This document shows positions 1 through 6,017 of a stretch of 6,159 nucleotides of DNA, piece by piece. Numbering within the stretch: the stretch's first letter is position 1; each line of letters opens with the position of its first letter. Below the pieces are notes generated by a model. It was given only the letters and a program-made list of their open reading frames with translations. It did not search any database and was not told where the DNA came from. Origin of the DNA: Pseudomonadota bacterium (GTDB lineage: Bacteria; Myxococcota; Polyangia; GCA-2747355; JACKDQ01); the NCBI GenBank assembly GCA_030591195.1, contig JAUVBO010000197.1, positions 1 through 6,159 on the forward strand, in the 5' to 3' direction. Made by a program: the position numbers and the translations under genes.

Positions 1-75
1 GACAGCATCACGACCGGGGACATCCCGATCGAGGGACGTGGCCGTCTTCAGACGTTGAGCTTGAACTTCCGGTAG
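1..75 (+). CDS. Possible C-terminal end of a plus-strand gene cut by the window edge
   Basis: Reading from base 1 in frame 1 gives 24 sense codons and then TAG at 73-75; the peptide ends in LQTLSLNFR. The beginning would lie outside the window. The alternating polar/hydrophobic end with a C-terminal Phe-Arg could suit a beta-strand, but 24 residues are too few to assign a family. If real, it converges on the methyltransferase/glycosyltransferase gene and overlaps its last codons by 28 bp. The two other plus frames are also open for a while here, so the frame is not proven. No terminator is visible. Confidence 0.2.
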   Translation, partial: DSITTGDIPIEGRGRLQTLSLNFR

Positions 76-1508
76 GCCAGCGCCGTCATCCGCAGCAGCA
101 GCAGCCCATGGCGGAAGCGACTGATCTTGGTCTCTCCATAGGCTCGCGCTCGATAGCGCACCGGAACCTCGACGATCTTCATCGCACAGCGCGCTGCCCC
201 GAACAGCAGATCGAAGTCACCGAAGGGATCGAAGTCGCCAAGATCGGCACGCCGCCCGGCGATCTTCTGGTAGTCCGCGCGGCTCAGCACCTTGGTCCCG
301 CAGAGGGTGTCCTTGATCGGCTGACCGAGGATGTAGCTGAAGGCGACGCTGAAGAACTTGTTGCCCAGCAGGTTGAGCAGGCGCATCGCGCCGCGCTCCA
401 TCGGGTAAACCAGGCGGGTGCCGTTGACGAGCTCGCCGCGTCCTTCGGCCAGCGCGGCGTAGAACTTCGGCAGCTCCTCGGGAGGCACGGTCAGATCGGC
501 GTCAAGGATCAACAGCACCTCGCCGGTGGCCGCCGCGAACCCCTTGCGCACCGCATCCCCCTTGCCGGCGGCCGCGCCCTGATGCACCAGCACCGTGTCC
601 GGGCGAGTCGGCAACAGGCGCTCGATCTCGGCGACGGTGCCGTCGCTGGAGCTGCCGTCGACGAAGATCAACTCGGTCCCGCTGCCCATCTCCGGCGTCC
701 GGGCAAAGATCTGCTCGATGTTGCCGCGCTCGTTGCGGCAGGGCACCACGACGCTGGCCCGGAGCTGCCGCGGCTCGCCCGGCCGCTCCCACCTGGGGCG
801 GGCCAGGCAGTACTGAATCAATGTCAGGTGCCGCAGGCCAGGCAGCCGGGCGAGCAGACGGTTGGCGATCGGCGAGATCAGTGGGATCCGGCATGGCAGC
901 AGCATCGCGTCGCCGGACCTGATCAGCTCCAGACCATTCAGCGCGAGGAGGTTGGCCACGTCTCCAGCGCCCAGCCAGCTCTCCTGGGGCACCGGCATCT
1001 TCCTGCCGATCAGGCGACCGAGGTGCATGATCGGCTCCCAGACGAAGTTGTAGTGGGTCACCAGCAGGCGGGAGTCGGGCCGCATCACGGATCGCAGGGA
1101 GCGAAAGCCCTGCCAGACATCGTCGAAGTAGCCGATCGCGTCCGACATCACCACGTAATCGAAGGTCTCGTCTAACGCGAGCTCCTCGGCGTCGGCGACC
1201 AGGAACTCGAGATCCGGATACTTCTCCCGGGCAAGCTCGATGGTCCGCGGAGAGATGTCGATCCCCACGCCGCGGGCTGGCTCGAGCGCCGCGAGCAACC
1301 CTCCGGTGGAGCAGCCGATCTCCAGCACGCTGGCCCCCCGCGGGATGAAGAACCGCGCGATCTCCTCCACCTGCTGGTAGTAGGCAGCGTTCTTGCGCCG
1401 GTACCCGTCTCGGCCCTCAGCGAGCCCGTCGAGGTGTCGCACCCGCTCGGCGCGACGTTGCTCCCGCTCCCGTGCGACGCCGGATTCACGCTTCGATCGC
1501 GAGGTCAT
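48..1508 (-). CDS. Bifunctional SAM-dependent methyltransferase / family-2 glycosyltransferase (polyprenyl-phosphate sugar synthase-like)
   Basis: This 486-residue protein has two catalytic domains and no membrane segment, so it is probably cytosolic or membrane-peripheral. Residues about 40-240 form a class I methyltransferase: glycine-rich SAM motif VLEIGCSTG at 61-69, acidic motif GIDIS at 82-86, VADAEEL at 104-110 and FDYVVMSDAIGYF at 116-128. Residues about 250-486 are a GT2 domain: VVVPCRNERGN at 253-263, FVDGSSSDGT at 282-291, KGDAVRKGFAAATGE at 316-330, the DxD metal/nucleotide-sugar motif D336-A-D338, DTLCGTKVL at 400-408, and the closing YGETKISRFRHG at 457-468. The GT2 part resembles DPM1-like enzymes that load a sugar onto polyprenyl phosphate. 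I recognise this domain order as a recurring bacterial family, so the fusion itself is not new; its methyl acceptor and sugar are unknown to me. The frame is open to 1715, but I chose the ATG at 1506-1508: the 69 residues before it are low-complexity, Arg/Pro/Gly-rich and would overlap the divergent neighbour. No clear Shine-Dalgarno sequence precedes it. Confidence 0.9.
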   Translation of the reverse strand: MTSRSKRESGVAREREQRRAERVRHLDGLAEGRDGYRRKNAAYYQQVEEIARFFIPRGASVLEIGCSTGGLLAALEPARGVGIDISPRTIELAREKYPDLEFLVADAEELALDETFDYVVMSDAIGYFDDVWQGFRSLRSVMRPDSRLLVTHYNFVWEPIMHLGRLIGRKMPVPQESWLGAGDVANLLALNGLELIRSGDAMLLPCRIPLISPIANRLLARLPGLRHLTLIQYCLARPRWERPGEPRQLRASVVVPCRNERGNIEQIFARTPEMGSGTELIFVDGSSSDGTVAEIERLLPTRPDTVLVHQGAAAGKGDAVRKGFAAATGEVLLILDADLTVPPEELPKFYAALAEGRGELVNGTRLVYPMERGAMRLLNLLGNKFFSVAFSYILGQPIKDTLCGTKVLSRADYQKIAGRRADLGDFDPFGDFDLLFGAARCAMKIVEVPVRYRARAYGETKISRFRHGLLLLRMTALAYRKFKLNV

Positions 1509-1517
1509 CGTCAGGCC

Positions 1518-1547
1518 ACAATACCCGCCGCGGCGTCGGCCACGTAA
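1518..1547 (-). promoter_or_regulatory. Candidate promoter for the methyltransferase/glycosyltransferase gene
   Basis: Read on the minus strand, the 109-bp divergent gap contains TTACGT (1542-1547), an 18-bp spacer, and TATTGT (1518-1523), which matches 4 of 6 bases of the TATAAT -10 box. The -10 element ends only 9 bp before the ATG, so the transcript would start at or within a few bases of the start codon. That agrees with the missing Shine-Dalgarno sequence. The -35 match is poor, and in such GC-rich DNA the call rests mostly on the AT-rich hexamer and its position. No comparable element is evident for the divergent plus-strand gene. Confidence 0.3.
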
Positions 1548-1617
1548 CCCCCTCTCTTGGCCAGGCCACCCGAGCGCCCCACTTGCGGTCCGGCAGCCAG
1601 GATGGTGGAATCCGCCG

Positions 1618-3393
1618 ATGGATCGTGGTTCCGACAGTCCCCGCGGGCTCGGCCGCTGGGTGACCCAGCACGAGCGGCTGGTGATGGTGCTGATCTGCGG
1701 CCTGTCGCTCGCCATTCGCGCGAGCTACTGGGTCGAGATCTCCTCCGGTCCGGGATCGGTCCAGCACCGCTGGCAGCAGACCGACATGAGCTTCTTTCAC
1801 CAGTGGGCGACGGTGATCGCCGATGGTGATCTGCTCACCGACCGCGCGCTCCATCCGCTCCACGGCTGGCACCGGCAGCTGGCCGAGATCTACTTCGCGC
1901 GCCACGCCACCGCCGCCGAGCGGCGAGTCGCCGGCGCGGATCCCGAGCAGCGAGCCCGCTGGATCTGGAACCGCTGGGGCGGAGGCAAGCGCTTTCACCA
2001 GGCGCCGCTCTACCCCTATCTGCTCGCCCTGTCCCATGCGCTCGGGGCGGTCGATCCCCGGTGGTTCTTCATCTTCCAGCTGCTGATCGGCACCCTGACC
2101 AACCTGCTGGTCTACCTCGTCACCCGGCGCTACTTCGGCCCCGCGGCCGCCGTCGTCGCCGGCGGGATGGCGGTGCTCTGCGGGCCCCTGCTGTTCTACG
2201 AGGCCGTCCTGCTGCGGACCTCGCTGCTGGCCTTCGCCGGCCTCGGGCTGGTCCAGCTCGCCGGCTGGGCGGGTCAGGAGCAACGCTGGCCGAGGTACGT
2301 CGCGCTCGGGGTCGCGGGCGGGCTGGCGACGTTGCTCAAGCCGACGATGCTCGGCCTGGCGCTGGGGCTCGCGATCTTGCTCCTCTGGCGCCACCGAAAG
2401 TCAGCCGGGATCGCCTGGCGCGCCGCCTGGATCGCCGGCGGCATGACCCTCGCGCTCAGCCCCGCGGTCGCCCGGAACGTCGCGGTCGGGGTCTCGCCCT
2501 TTTCCCTCGCCAGTCAGGGGGCGATCACCGTGATCATCTTCTCGGCCGAGGGCGCCCAGCGCGACGGCTCGTTCAACGTCCCCTACGAGCATGGCCCACG
2601 CATCATGGCCGCCCACGGCGGCCGCCTGCTCCCGACGGCCGTCGCCGCGGTGAAGACCCACGACGGCTGGGGCTTCCTCGCGCTGCTGGCGGGCAAGCTG
2701 GCCCACACCTGGCACTGGGCCGAGCTGCCAAACAACGCATCGTTTTACTTCTACCGGGCGCAGGCCCCGACGCTCCGCTGGCTGCCGGTGACCCAGGCGA
2801 TCGTCGCGCCGCTGGCCCTGATCGGGCTGCTGATCGCCCTCGGTCGGGTCGGCGAGCGCTCCGAGCTCTATCTGCTGGTCGGGATGCAGCTGGCGGTGAT
2901 CCTGCTCACCGGCCCACTGTCTCGTTACCGGGTCCCGCTGCTCGCGGCGCACTTGCCGTTCGCTGGCTTCGCCGCGTGGTACCTCGCCGCCGGCCTGCGC
3001 CAACGAACGCCGTCCTGGCGGCTGGCGGCCGGGGGCGCGGCGCTGATCGCGGCCCTGCTGCTCCCTGCGACCTACGACCGCTTGCCCCTGATCAGGCCCG
3101 CGGATCGCTCTGTCGCACGCCGGCTGCACTTCGCCCCCCTGCGGCGCCAGGCCACGGCGTCGGGCGACTGGCAGCGCGTCGCCGATCTCTGGCAGCAGGA
3201 GCTGGCAGCCGAGCCCGACTGGACCGCGCGCGCCGTCGAACGTCAACCGGCACACCACAAGTGGCTCGCGCAGTTCTACGCCAGCGCCTACCTGGGCCAG
3301 GCCAAGGCCCTGACCCAGCTCGACAGAAAATCGGAGGCCTCCCGGGCCACGGCGCGCGCCCGAGAGCTCCTCTCCTCAGCCCCAGGTCGGTGA
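1618..3393 (+). CDS. Polytopic membrane glycosyltransferase, GT-C fold (PMT/ArnT-like)
   Basis: This 591-residue inner-membrane protein has roughly 11 hydrophobic segments, the first at about 21-38 and the last ending near 490. After the first segment comes a large loop with TDMSFFHQWATVIADGD (55-71). Its Asp56 sits where GT-C enzymes carry the first-loop acidic catalytic residue. QAPLYPYLLAL (128-138) is a typical GT-C (PF13231/PMT_2-like) element, as is the KPT motif in a mid-protein membrane segment and the SRYRVPLLAAHLPF stretch near the end of the membrane domain. Such enzymes transfer a sugar from a polyprenyl-phosphate donor to a lipid, glycan or protein on the periplasmic side. Residues about 497-591 are soluble, helical and TPR-like (DLWQQELAAEPDW, AQFYASAYLGQAKAL). 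The frame is open back to 1393, but I chose ATG 1618: earlier codons are Arg/Pro/Ser-rich and would overlap the divergent gene, and an AGGATGG stretch lies 9-15 bp upstream as a possible ribosome-binding site. Acceptor and sugar cannot be read from sequence. Confidence 0.85.
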   Translation: MDRGSDSPRGLGRWVTQHERLVMVLICGLSLAIRASYWVEISSGPGSVQHRWQQTDMSFFHQWATVIADGDLLTDRALHPLHGWHRQLAEIYFARHATAAERRVAGADPEQRARWIWNRWGGGKRFHQAPLYPYLLALSHALGAVDPRWFFIFQLLIGTLTNLLVYLVTRRYFGPAAAVVAGGMAVLCGPLLFYEAVLLRTSLLAFAGLGLVQLAGWAGQEQRWPRYVALGVAGGLATLLKPTMLGLALGLAILLLWRHRKSAGIAWRAAWIAGGMTLALSPAVARNVAVGVSPFSLASQGAITVIIFSAEGAQRDGSFNVPYEHGPRIMAAHGGRLLPTAVAAVKTHDGWGFLALLAGKLAHTWHWAELPNNASFYFYRAQAPTLRWLPVTQAIVAPLALIGLLIALGRVGERSELYLLVGMQLAVILLTGPLSRYRVPLLAAHLPFAGFAAWYLAAGLRQRTPSWRLAAGGAALIAALLLPATYDRLPLIRPADRSVARRLHFAPLRRQATASGDWQRVADLWQQELAAEPDWTARAVERQPAHHKWLAQFYASAYLGQAKALTQLDRKSEASRATARARELLSSAPGR

Positions 3394-3400
3394 AGATCCT

Positions 3401-3417
3401 CTGGCTCGGGGGGCCAG
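3401..3417 (+). terminator. Small hairpin just after the GT-C gene, weak terminator candidate
   Basis: CTGGC (3401-3405) and GCCAG (3413-3417) form a perfect 5-bp stem around a 7-base, G-rich loop, 7 bp after the stop codon. There is no following T-tract, so it is not a canonical intrinsic terminator. The position suits 3'-end formation or processing, but a stem this short is expected often in GC-rich DNA. Confidence 0.2.
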
Positions 3418-3430
3418 CTGGTGAACAGCT
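3416..3430. promoter_or_regulatory. Inverted repeat AGCTG-N5-CAGCT, possible activator site upstream of the sigma-54 promoter
   Basis: Perfect 5-bp arms at 3416-3420 and 3426-3430 flank GTGAA. The centre is about 84 bp upstream of the transcription start predicted from the sigma-54 promoter at 3481-3496. Sigma-54 promoters need a bacterial enhancer-binding protein, usually bound at palindromes some 80-150 bp upstream, so the placement is right. A second CAGCT-like half (GCTGACC, 3432-3438) follows closely. The arms are short and no known activator consensus is recognised. Confidence 0.25.
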
Positions 3431-3480
3431 CGCTGACCACCCCTTGCCGCGCAACGCGCTGGACATGCGACGGAAACAAG

Positions 3481-3496
3481 TGGCACTCGGCTTGCT
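3481..3496 (+). promoter_or_regulatory. Sigma-54 (RpoN) -24/-12 promoter
   Basis: TGGCACTCGGCTTGCT matches the -24/-12 consensus TGGCACG-N4-TTGCW at every position except the seventh (T instead of G). The invariant GG (3482-3483) and GC (3494-3495) are separated by exactly the required 10 bases. The predicted start is about 3507, giving a 5' leader of roughly 29 bases that contains a good ribosome-binding site and leads into the secreted protein at 3536. Nothing else in this 142-bp gap competes as a promoter. It implies activator-dependent transcription of the secreted protein, separate from the upstream glycosyltransferase gene. Confidence 0.7.
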
Positions 3497-3517
3497 TGAG
3501 CTGAGCTCGTCCTCAAG
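3495..3517. promoter_or_regulatory. Inverted repeat CTTGAG-N11-CTCAAG over the predicted transcription start
   Basis: Perfect 6-bp arms at 3495-3500 and 3512-3517 surround an 11-base centre that contains the palindrome GAGCTC. The repeat begins on the last base of the -12 GC and spans the predicted start near 3507. Because the left arm would lie upstream of +1, it could not fold in the transcript from that promoter, so a DNA operator is more natural than an RNA hairpin. Which protein binds, if any, is unknown. Confidence 0.35.
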
Positions 3518-3524
3518 AACCGAC

Positions 3525-3530
3525 GAGAGG
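3525..3530 (+). promoter_or_regulatory. Ribosome-binding site of the secreted repeat protein
   Basis: GAGAGG lies 5 bases before ATG 3536 and is complementary to the 16S anti-Shine-Dalgarno end. It is the clearest ribosome-binding site in the window and fixes the start of the downstream gene, in agreement with the signal peptide beginning at that ATG. Confidence 0.75.
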
Positions 3531-3535
3531 TTGCC

Positions 3536-5395
3536 ATGTCACGTTTCGTTTTCAGCATCGCCACCCTGATCACCCTGTGCACCGTCGCGCACGCCGGCGA
3601 GCACCGACAACAACCAGGCGGCCGGAACCAGGACAGAATCCAGAGCAGGCGCCAGCAGCCACCGAAGAGGTTCAAGCCCGGTGTGATCTACACCATGCGG
3701 CCGGCTGCCAAGGTCACCCACGACGTGACGTCGTGGGGCGTCCAGGTCGATACCAAGACCTTCGTCAAGGACCCGACCAGGCTCAGGGTCAACGGACTGC
3801 CGCGGGGGGCCTCGGCGTGGCTGCAGGTCCAGGATCGGTCGAAGGCGATCAATCTGTCCTTCGCCGCCAAGCACCAGACGGCCCAGAACAAGAGTACGTC
3901 AGGCTGGACGCTGGGCGCGTTGAAGCAGCGGCTGGGCAAGGCCCACCAGCTGCGGACGGTCTGGCAGACCAAAAACGCCCAGCCCAAGATCGACACCGGA
4001 GAGCTCGCCGAGAAGTGGGAGCGCCCGGACAAGATCCTGCCCGTCAACCAGCCATATCAACTGAAATGGATCCCCTCGTCCAAGGCCAGCGGCCCCGAGC
4101 GGCGGACCCTGCGCGGCCAGGTGCAGGGGCTGAAGCACGACGTCGCCATCAGGTGGATCAAACACTCCGGCCATGACACCTCGATCACGACCACCACCAG
4201 CGGACAGCTGGCGCCAAAGTGGGAGGGGTTCATCCAGCGCAAGAACCTGCTCAAGACTGACGCCTATCGCGGCCGTGACCGGCAGGCCTACGTCAAGGTC
4301 AAGGGCCTGCGTGCCCTGCCCAACGACGCGAGCTTCACCGTCCGTAACCTGCAGACCGGCGAGACGGTCAGCGGCAAGGCGACCCGCTACGGCTCCTTCA
4401 ACGCCAGGGTGCCGGTGGTGGCCAACGCCGAGCAGCAGCTCGAGCTGACGATCCGGCTCCAGGACAAGACCGGCATCGAGACCACCGTGACTCGCAGCCT
4501 CGGCCGGGTGACCTTCGCCGACCACCGGCGCTCGGGCAAACAGATCGCCTACCACTACGTCAAGCCCGCCGGGCGCGGCCTGCCGACGATCAGCGCCAAC
4601 GTCAAGGGGGCGACGGTCAACCTGCCAGACCGGCGTCCCCTGCCCCGGCCGACGGTCACCCTCGGCCACAACCTCCTATCCGGCCAGGCGGAGCCGGGCT
4701 CGGGAGGCATGAACTTCGTCAAGGCCAGGAACCAGACCGCGCTCAGCATCGGCCACATCTCCGCCGGCTCGACGGTCGAGGTCCAGCAACAGGTCGCGCC
4801 CACCCAGGGGAAGGGAAAGCCAACCTGGAAGTCGCTCGGCCAGACGACGGTCCAGACCGCAGCCCAGGGCGCCAACCGGATGCACCAGGTCACGCTCGAT
4901 GGGGGGATCTACGGGCACACGCCGGTCAAGGTCCTGATCCGGCGTCCGGGCCAGCGCAAGACCCACGTGACATACCTCAGCATGCCCAAGCCCGGCGAGA
5001 TGCCGATCGCCAACTACTACAGCGCCGAGTCCCTCTACAGGAGCACCTACGGCAACTGGACCCGGCCCGAGGCCCTGCGGCGGACGGTGGCCTACGCCGG
5101 CGCGGACGGGACGGCGGAGGTTCGCGTACACGGCAAGCTGGTCGCGCCGGCGACGGCCAGGGTCGCGATCGTCAACACCACCACCAACAAGGAGTCGCGG
5201 GCGAAGTACGCGCGTGAGTCGCTGACCACCACGGTCAAGGCCAAGCCCGGCCACAAGCTCGCGCTCAAGGTCACCTTCGCCGACGGCAAGGTCGAGTCCA
5301 AGCCACTCGGCATCGTGCCCGACTCCGTCGAGTCGACCTACAGGCCCACCACCGGGCTGCGCTACTTCAGCTTCACCAAGAACCACATCAGGTGA
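3536..5395 (+). CDS. Secreted basic protein with divergent beta-rich repeats, family not recognised
   Basis: A 619-residue protein opens with a signal peptide (MSRFVFSIATLITLCTVAHA, predicted cleavage after AHA at 18-20). The only cysteine, Cys15, is inside the signal and is not in a lipobox, so the mature protein is cysteine-free and not an obvious lipoprotein. By hand count it has about 96 Lys/Arg against 39 Asp/Glu, so it is strongly basic. Residues 21-48 are a Gln/Arg/Pro-rich linker. The rest is rich in beta-forming residues, and I see about five divergent repeats of 65-85 residues starting near 79, 189, 249, 398 and 524. Each has a first strand like VxVxGL, a short-polar-residue stretch, and (clearest in repeats 3-5) a late strand like LTIRLQDKTG (304-313) or LKVTFADGK (577-585). 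This pattern suggests Ig-like beta-sandwiches, but I cannot name a family. No transmembrane tail, LPXTG-like anchor or catalytic motif is visible. It has a strong ribosome-binding site and its own sigma-54 promoter. A surface, matrix or cell-wall-binding role is possible but unproven. Confidence 0.88.
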   Translation: MSRFVFSIATLITLCTVAHAGEHRQQPGGRNQDRIQSRRQQPPKRFKPGVIYTMRPAAKVTHDVTSWGVQVDTKTFVKDPTRLRVNGLPRGASAWLQVQDRSKAINLSFAAKHQTAQNKSTSGWTLGALKQRLGKAHQLRTVWQTKNAQPKIDTGELAEKWERPDKILPVNQPYQLKWIPSSKASGPERRTLRGQVQGLKHDVAIRWIKHSGHDTSITTTTSGQLAPKWEGFIQRKNLLKTDAYRGRDRQAYVKVKGLRALPNDASFTVRNLQTGETVSGKATRYGSFNARVPVVANAEQQLELTIRLQDKTGIETTVTRSLGRVTFADHRRSGKQIAYHYVKPAGRGLPTISANVKGATVNLPDRRPLPRPTVTLGHNLLSGQAEPGSGGMNFVKARNQTALSIGHISAGSTVEVQQQVAPTQGKGKPTWKSLGQTTVQTAAQGANRMHQVTLDGGIYGHTPVKVLIRRPGQRKTHVTYLSMPKPGEMPIANYYSAESLYRSTYGNWTRPEALRRTVAYAGADGTAEVRVHGKLVAPATARVAIVNTTTNKESRAKYARESLTTTVKAKPGHKLALKVTFADGKVESKPLGIVPDSVESTYRPTTGLRYFSFTKNHIR

Positions 5396-5423
5396 TCGCT
5401 CCACGGGACGCGCCCCAGGATCA
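5393..5423. terminator. Inverted repeat holding both convergent stop codons, possible bidirectional terminator
   Basis: TGATC (5393-5397) and GATCA (5419-5423) are perfect inverted arms, and each contains the stop codon of one of the convergent genes. Inside them GGG (5405-5407) can pair with CCC (5413-5415) around a 5-base loop. There is also a 6-bp stem, CGCCGG/CCGGCG (5428-5433 / 5443-5448), just inside the minus-strand gene. Neither has a T-tract, so classic intrinsic termination is doubtful. With only 25 bp between the genes, transcription must end about here or overlap. Confidence 0.25.
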
Positions 5424-6011
5424 GCGTCGCCGGGCCCCCTGACCGGCGCAGCGCGGCGGGCCGCGGTAGACCCGGACGCGCTTCTTGGTCGGCACCAGAC
5501 GCTCGAGCGCACGCCACATCCGGCGGGTCCCGGCGAACAGGTCGTAACGCTGGCCGCGCACGCCCACGTCCTCGACCCGGAAGCAGCCGTCGTGGACGAA
5601 GCCTCCCAGCCCGCCGACTCGCGGGACCCGCACGCCATCCCCGGCCGCGATATAGACCACCGTGCCATAGCGAAGCACGCGGCGGTCGACGGCCAGCGAG
5701 CGCAGCGGCGTCAACGGGTTGTCGCGCGAGCCCATACCATAGGCGAAGCGCTTGCCGTCGACGACGTTGAAGCAGCGGTGGCCGCGCTTGCCGGATGAGG
5801 CCCCGCAGGCGCATGGGGGCCGGAGGTTGACCACGCGGCGGCGGTCGTAGAGCGTGGTGTCTGCCGGTCCACGATGGTCTGACGCGCGCGCGGCGTAGTA
5901 GTACGTGCCGTGCATCCAGCCGACGAGCTGGCCCTTGCTCCCGGCAGAGGGCGCGCCAGCCCCGATCGTGGCTATGGCAACCCCGGCGAGCATCAACCGC
6001 GAAGACCGCAT
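5421..6011 (-). CDS. Secreted 3D (Asp-Asp-Asp) domain protein, probable peptidoglycan-active enzyme
   Basis: This 196-residue protein starts with an export signal (MRSSRLMLAGVAIATIGAGA, cleavage somewhere near 20-25). Its C-terminal half matches the 3D domain, a double-psi beta-barrel related to MltA lytic transglycosylases and found in Bacillus YuiC/YocH-type proteins. It has LAVDRRVLRYGTVVYI (106-121) with Asp109, FRVEDVG (144-150) with Asp148, and QRYDLFAG (154-161) with Asp157. These are the three aspartates that name the family. The first part of the mature protein carries tyrosines (GTYYYAARAS) and a CAC...C cluster. The five cysteines are at 67, 69, 80, 143 and 188, unusual for this domain and suggesting disulfides or metal binding. 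The spacing from Asp109 to Asp148 is long because of a Gly/Val-rich insertion. The frame is open to 6119 from a GTG, but that extension has no signal peptide, so ATG 6009-6011 is preferred. Cleavage of glycan strands is inferred from the family only. It runs convergent to the secreted repeat protein. Confidence 0.82.
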   Translation of the reverse strand: MRSSRLMLAGVAIATIGAGAPSAGSKGQLVGWMHGTYYYAARASDHRGPADTTLYDRRRVVNLRPPCACGASSGKRGHRCFNVVDGKRFAYGMGSRDNPLTPLRSLAVDRRVLRYGTVVYIAAGDGVRVPRVGGLGGFVHDGCFRVEDVGVRGQRYDLFAGTRRMWRALERLVPTKKRVRVYRGPPRCAGQGARRR

Positions 6012-6017
6012 CTCCGA

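Noticed and set aside
108..1175. 355-codon plus-strand open frame opposite the methyltransferase/glycosyltransferase gene
   Set aside because: Low-complexity Arg/Gln/Ala/His-rich translation with no motifs; the opposite strand encodes a clear two-domain enzyme. It reflects GC-rich codon bias.
1584..1599. GG-N10-GC spacing on the minus strand resembling a second sigma-54 promoter
   Set aside because: Only TGGC and GCA match; the CAC and TT core positions are wrong, so it is likely chance in GC-rich DNA.
1509..1715. Upstream extension of the methyltransferase gene to 1715, and of the GT-C gene back to 1393
   Set aside because: Both extensions are Arg/Pro/Gly-rich without domain content and would make the divergent genes overlap by over 300 bp. 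The ATGs at 1508 and 1618 start the recognisable proteins.
1486..2394. 302-codon minus-strand open frame across the start of the GT-C gene
   Set aside because: Gln/Arg/Pro-rich translation without domains, antisense to a clear membrane protein; a shadow of GC-rich coding.
2061..3569. 502-codon plus-strand open frame within the GT-C gene
   Set aside because: Arg/Ala/Pro-rich out-of-frame translation of a well-supported membrane protein; it also runs through the sigma-54 promoter.
3465..3569. 34-codon small open frame in the intergenic region before the secreted protein
   Set aside because: It spans the sigma-54 promoter, starts upstream of the predicted transcript, lacks a ribosome-binding site and overlaps the start of the secreted gene.
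3560..3583. Lipoprotein signal at Cys15 of the secreted protein
   Set aside because: The residues before it (ITL) do not fit a lipobox, and a normal signal peptidase I site (AHA) follows at 18-20.
4676..5668. 330-codon minus-strand open frame spanning the secreted protein and the end of the 3D gene
   Set aside because: Low-complexity Gly/Arg-rich translation, antisense to one supported gene and out of frame with another.
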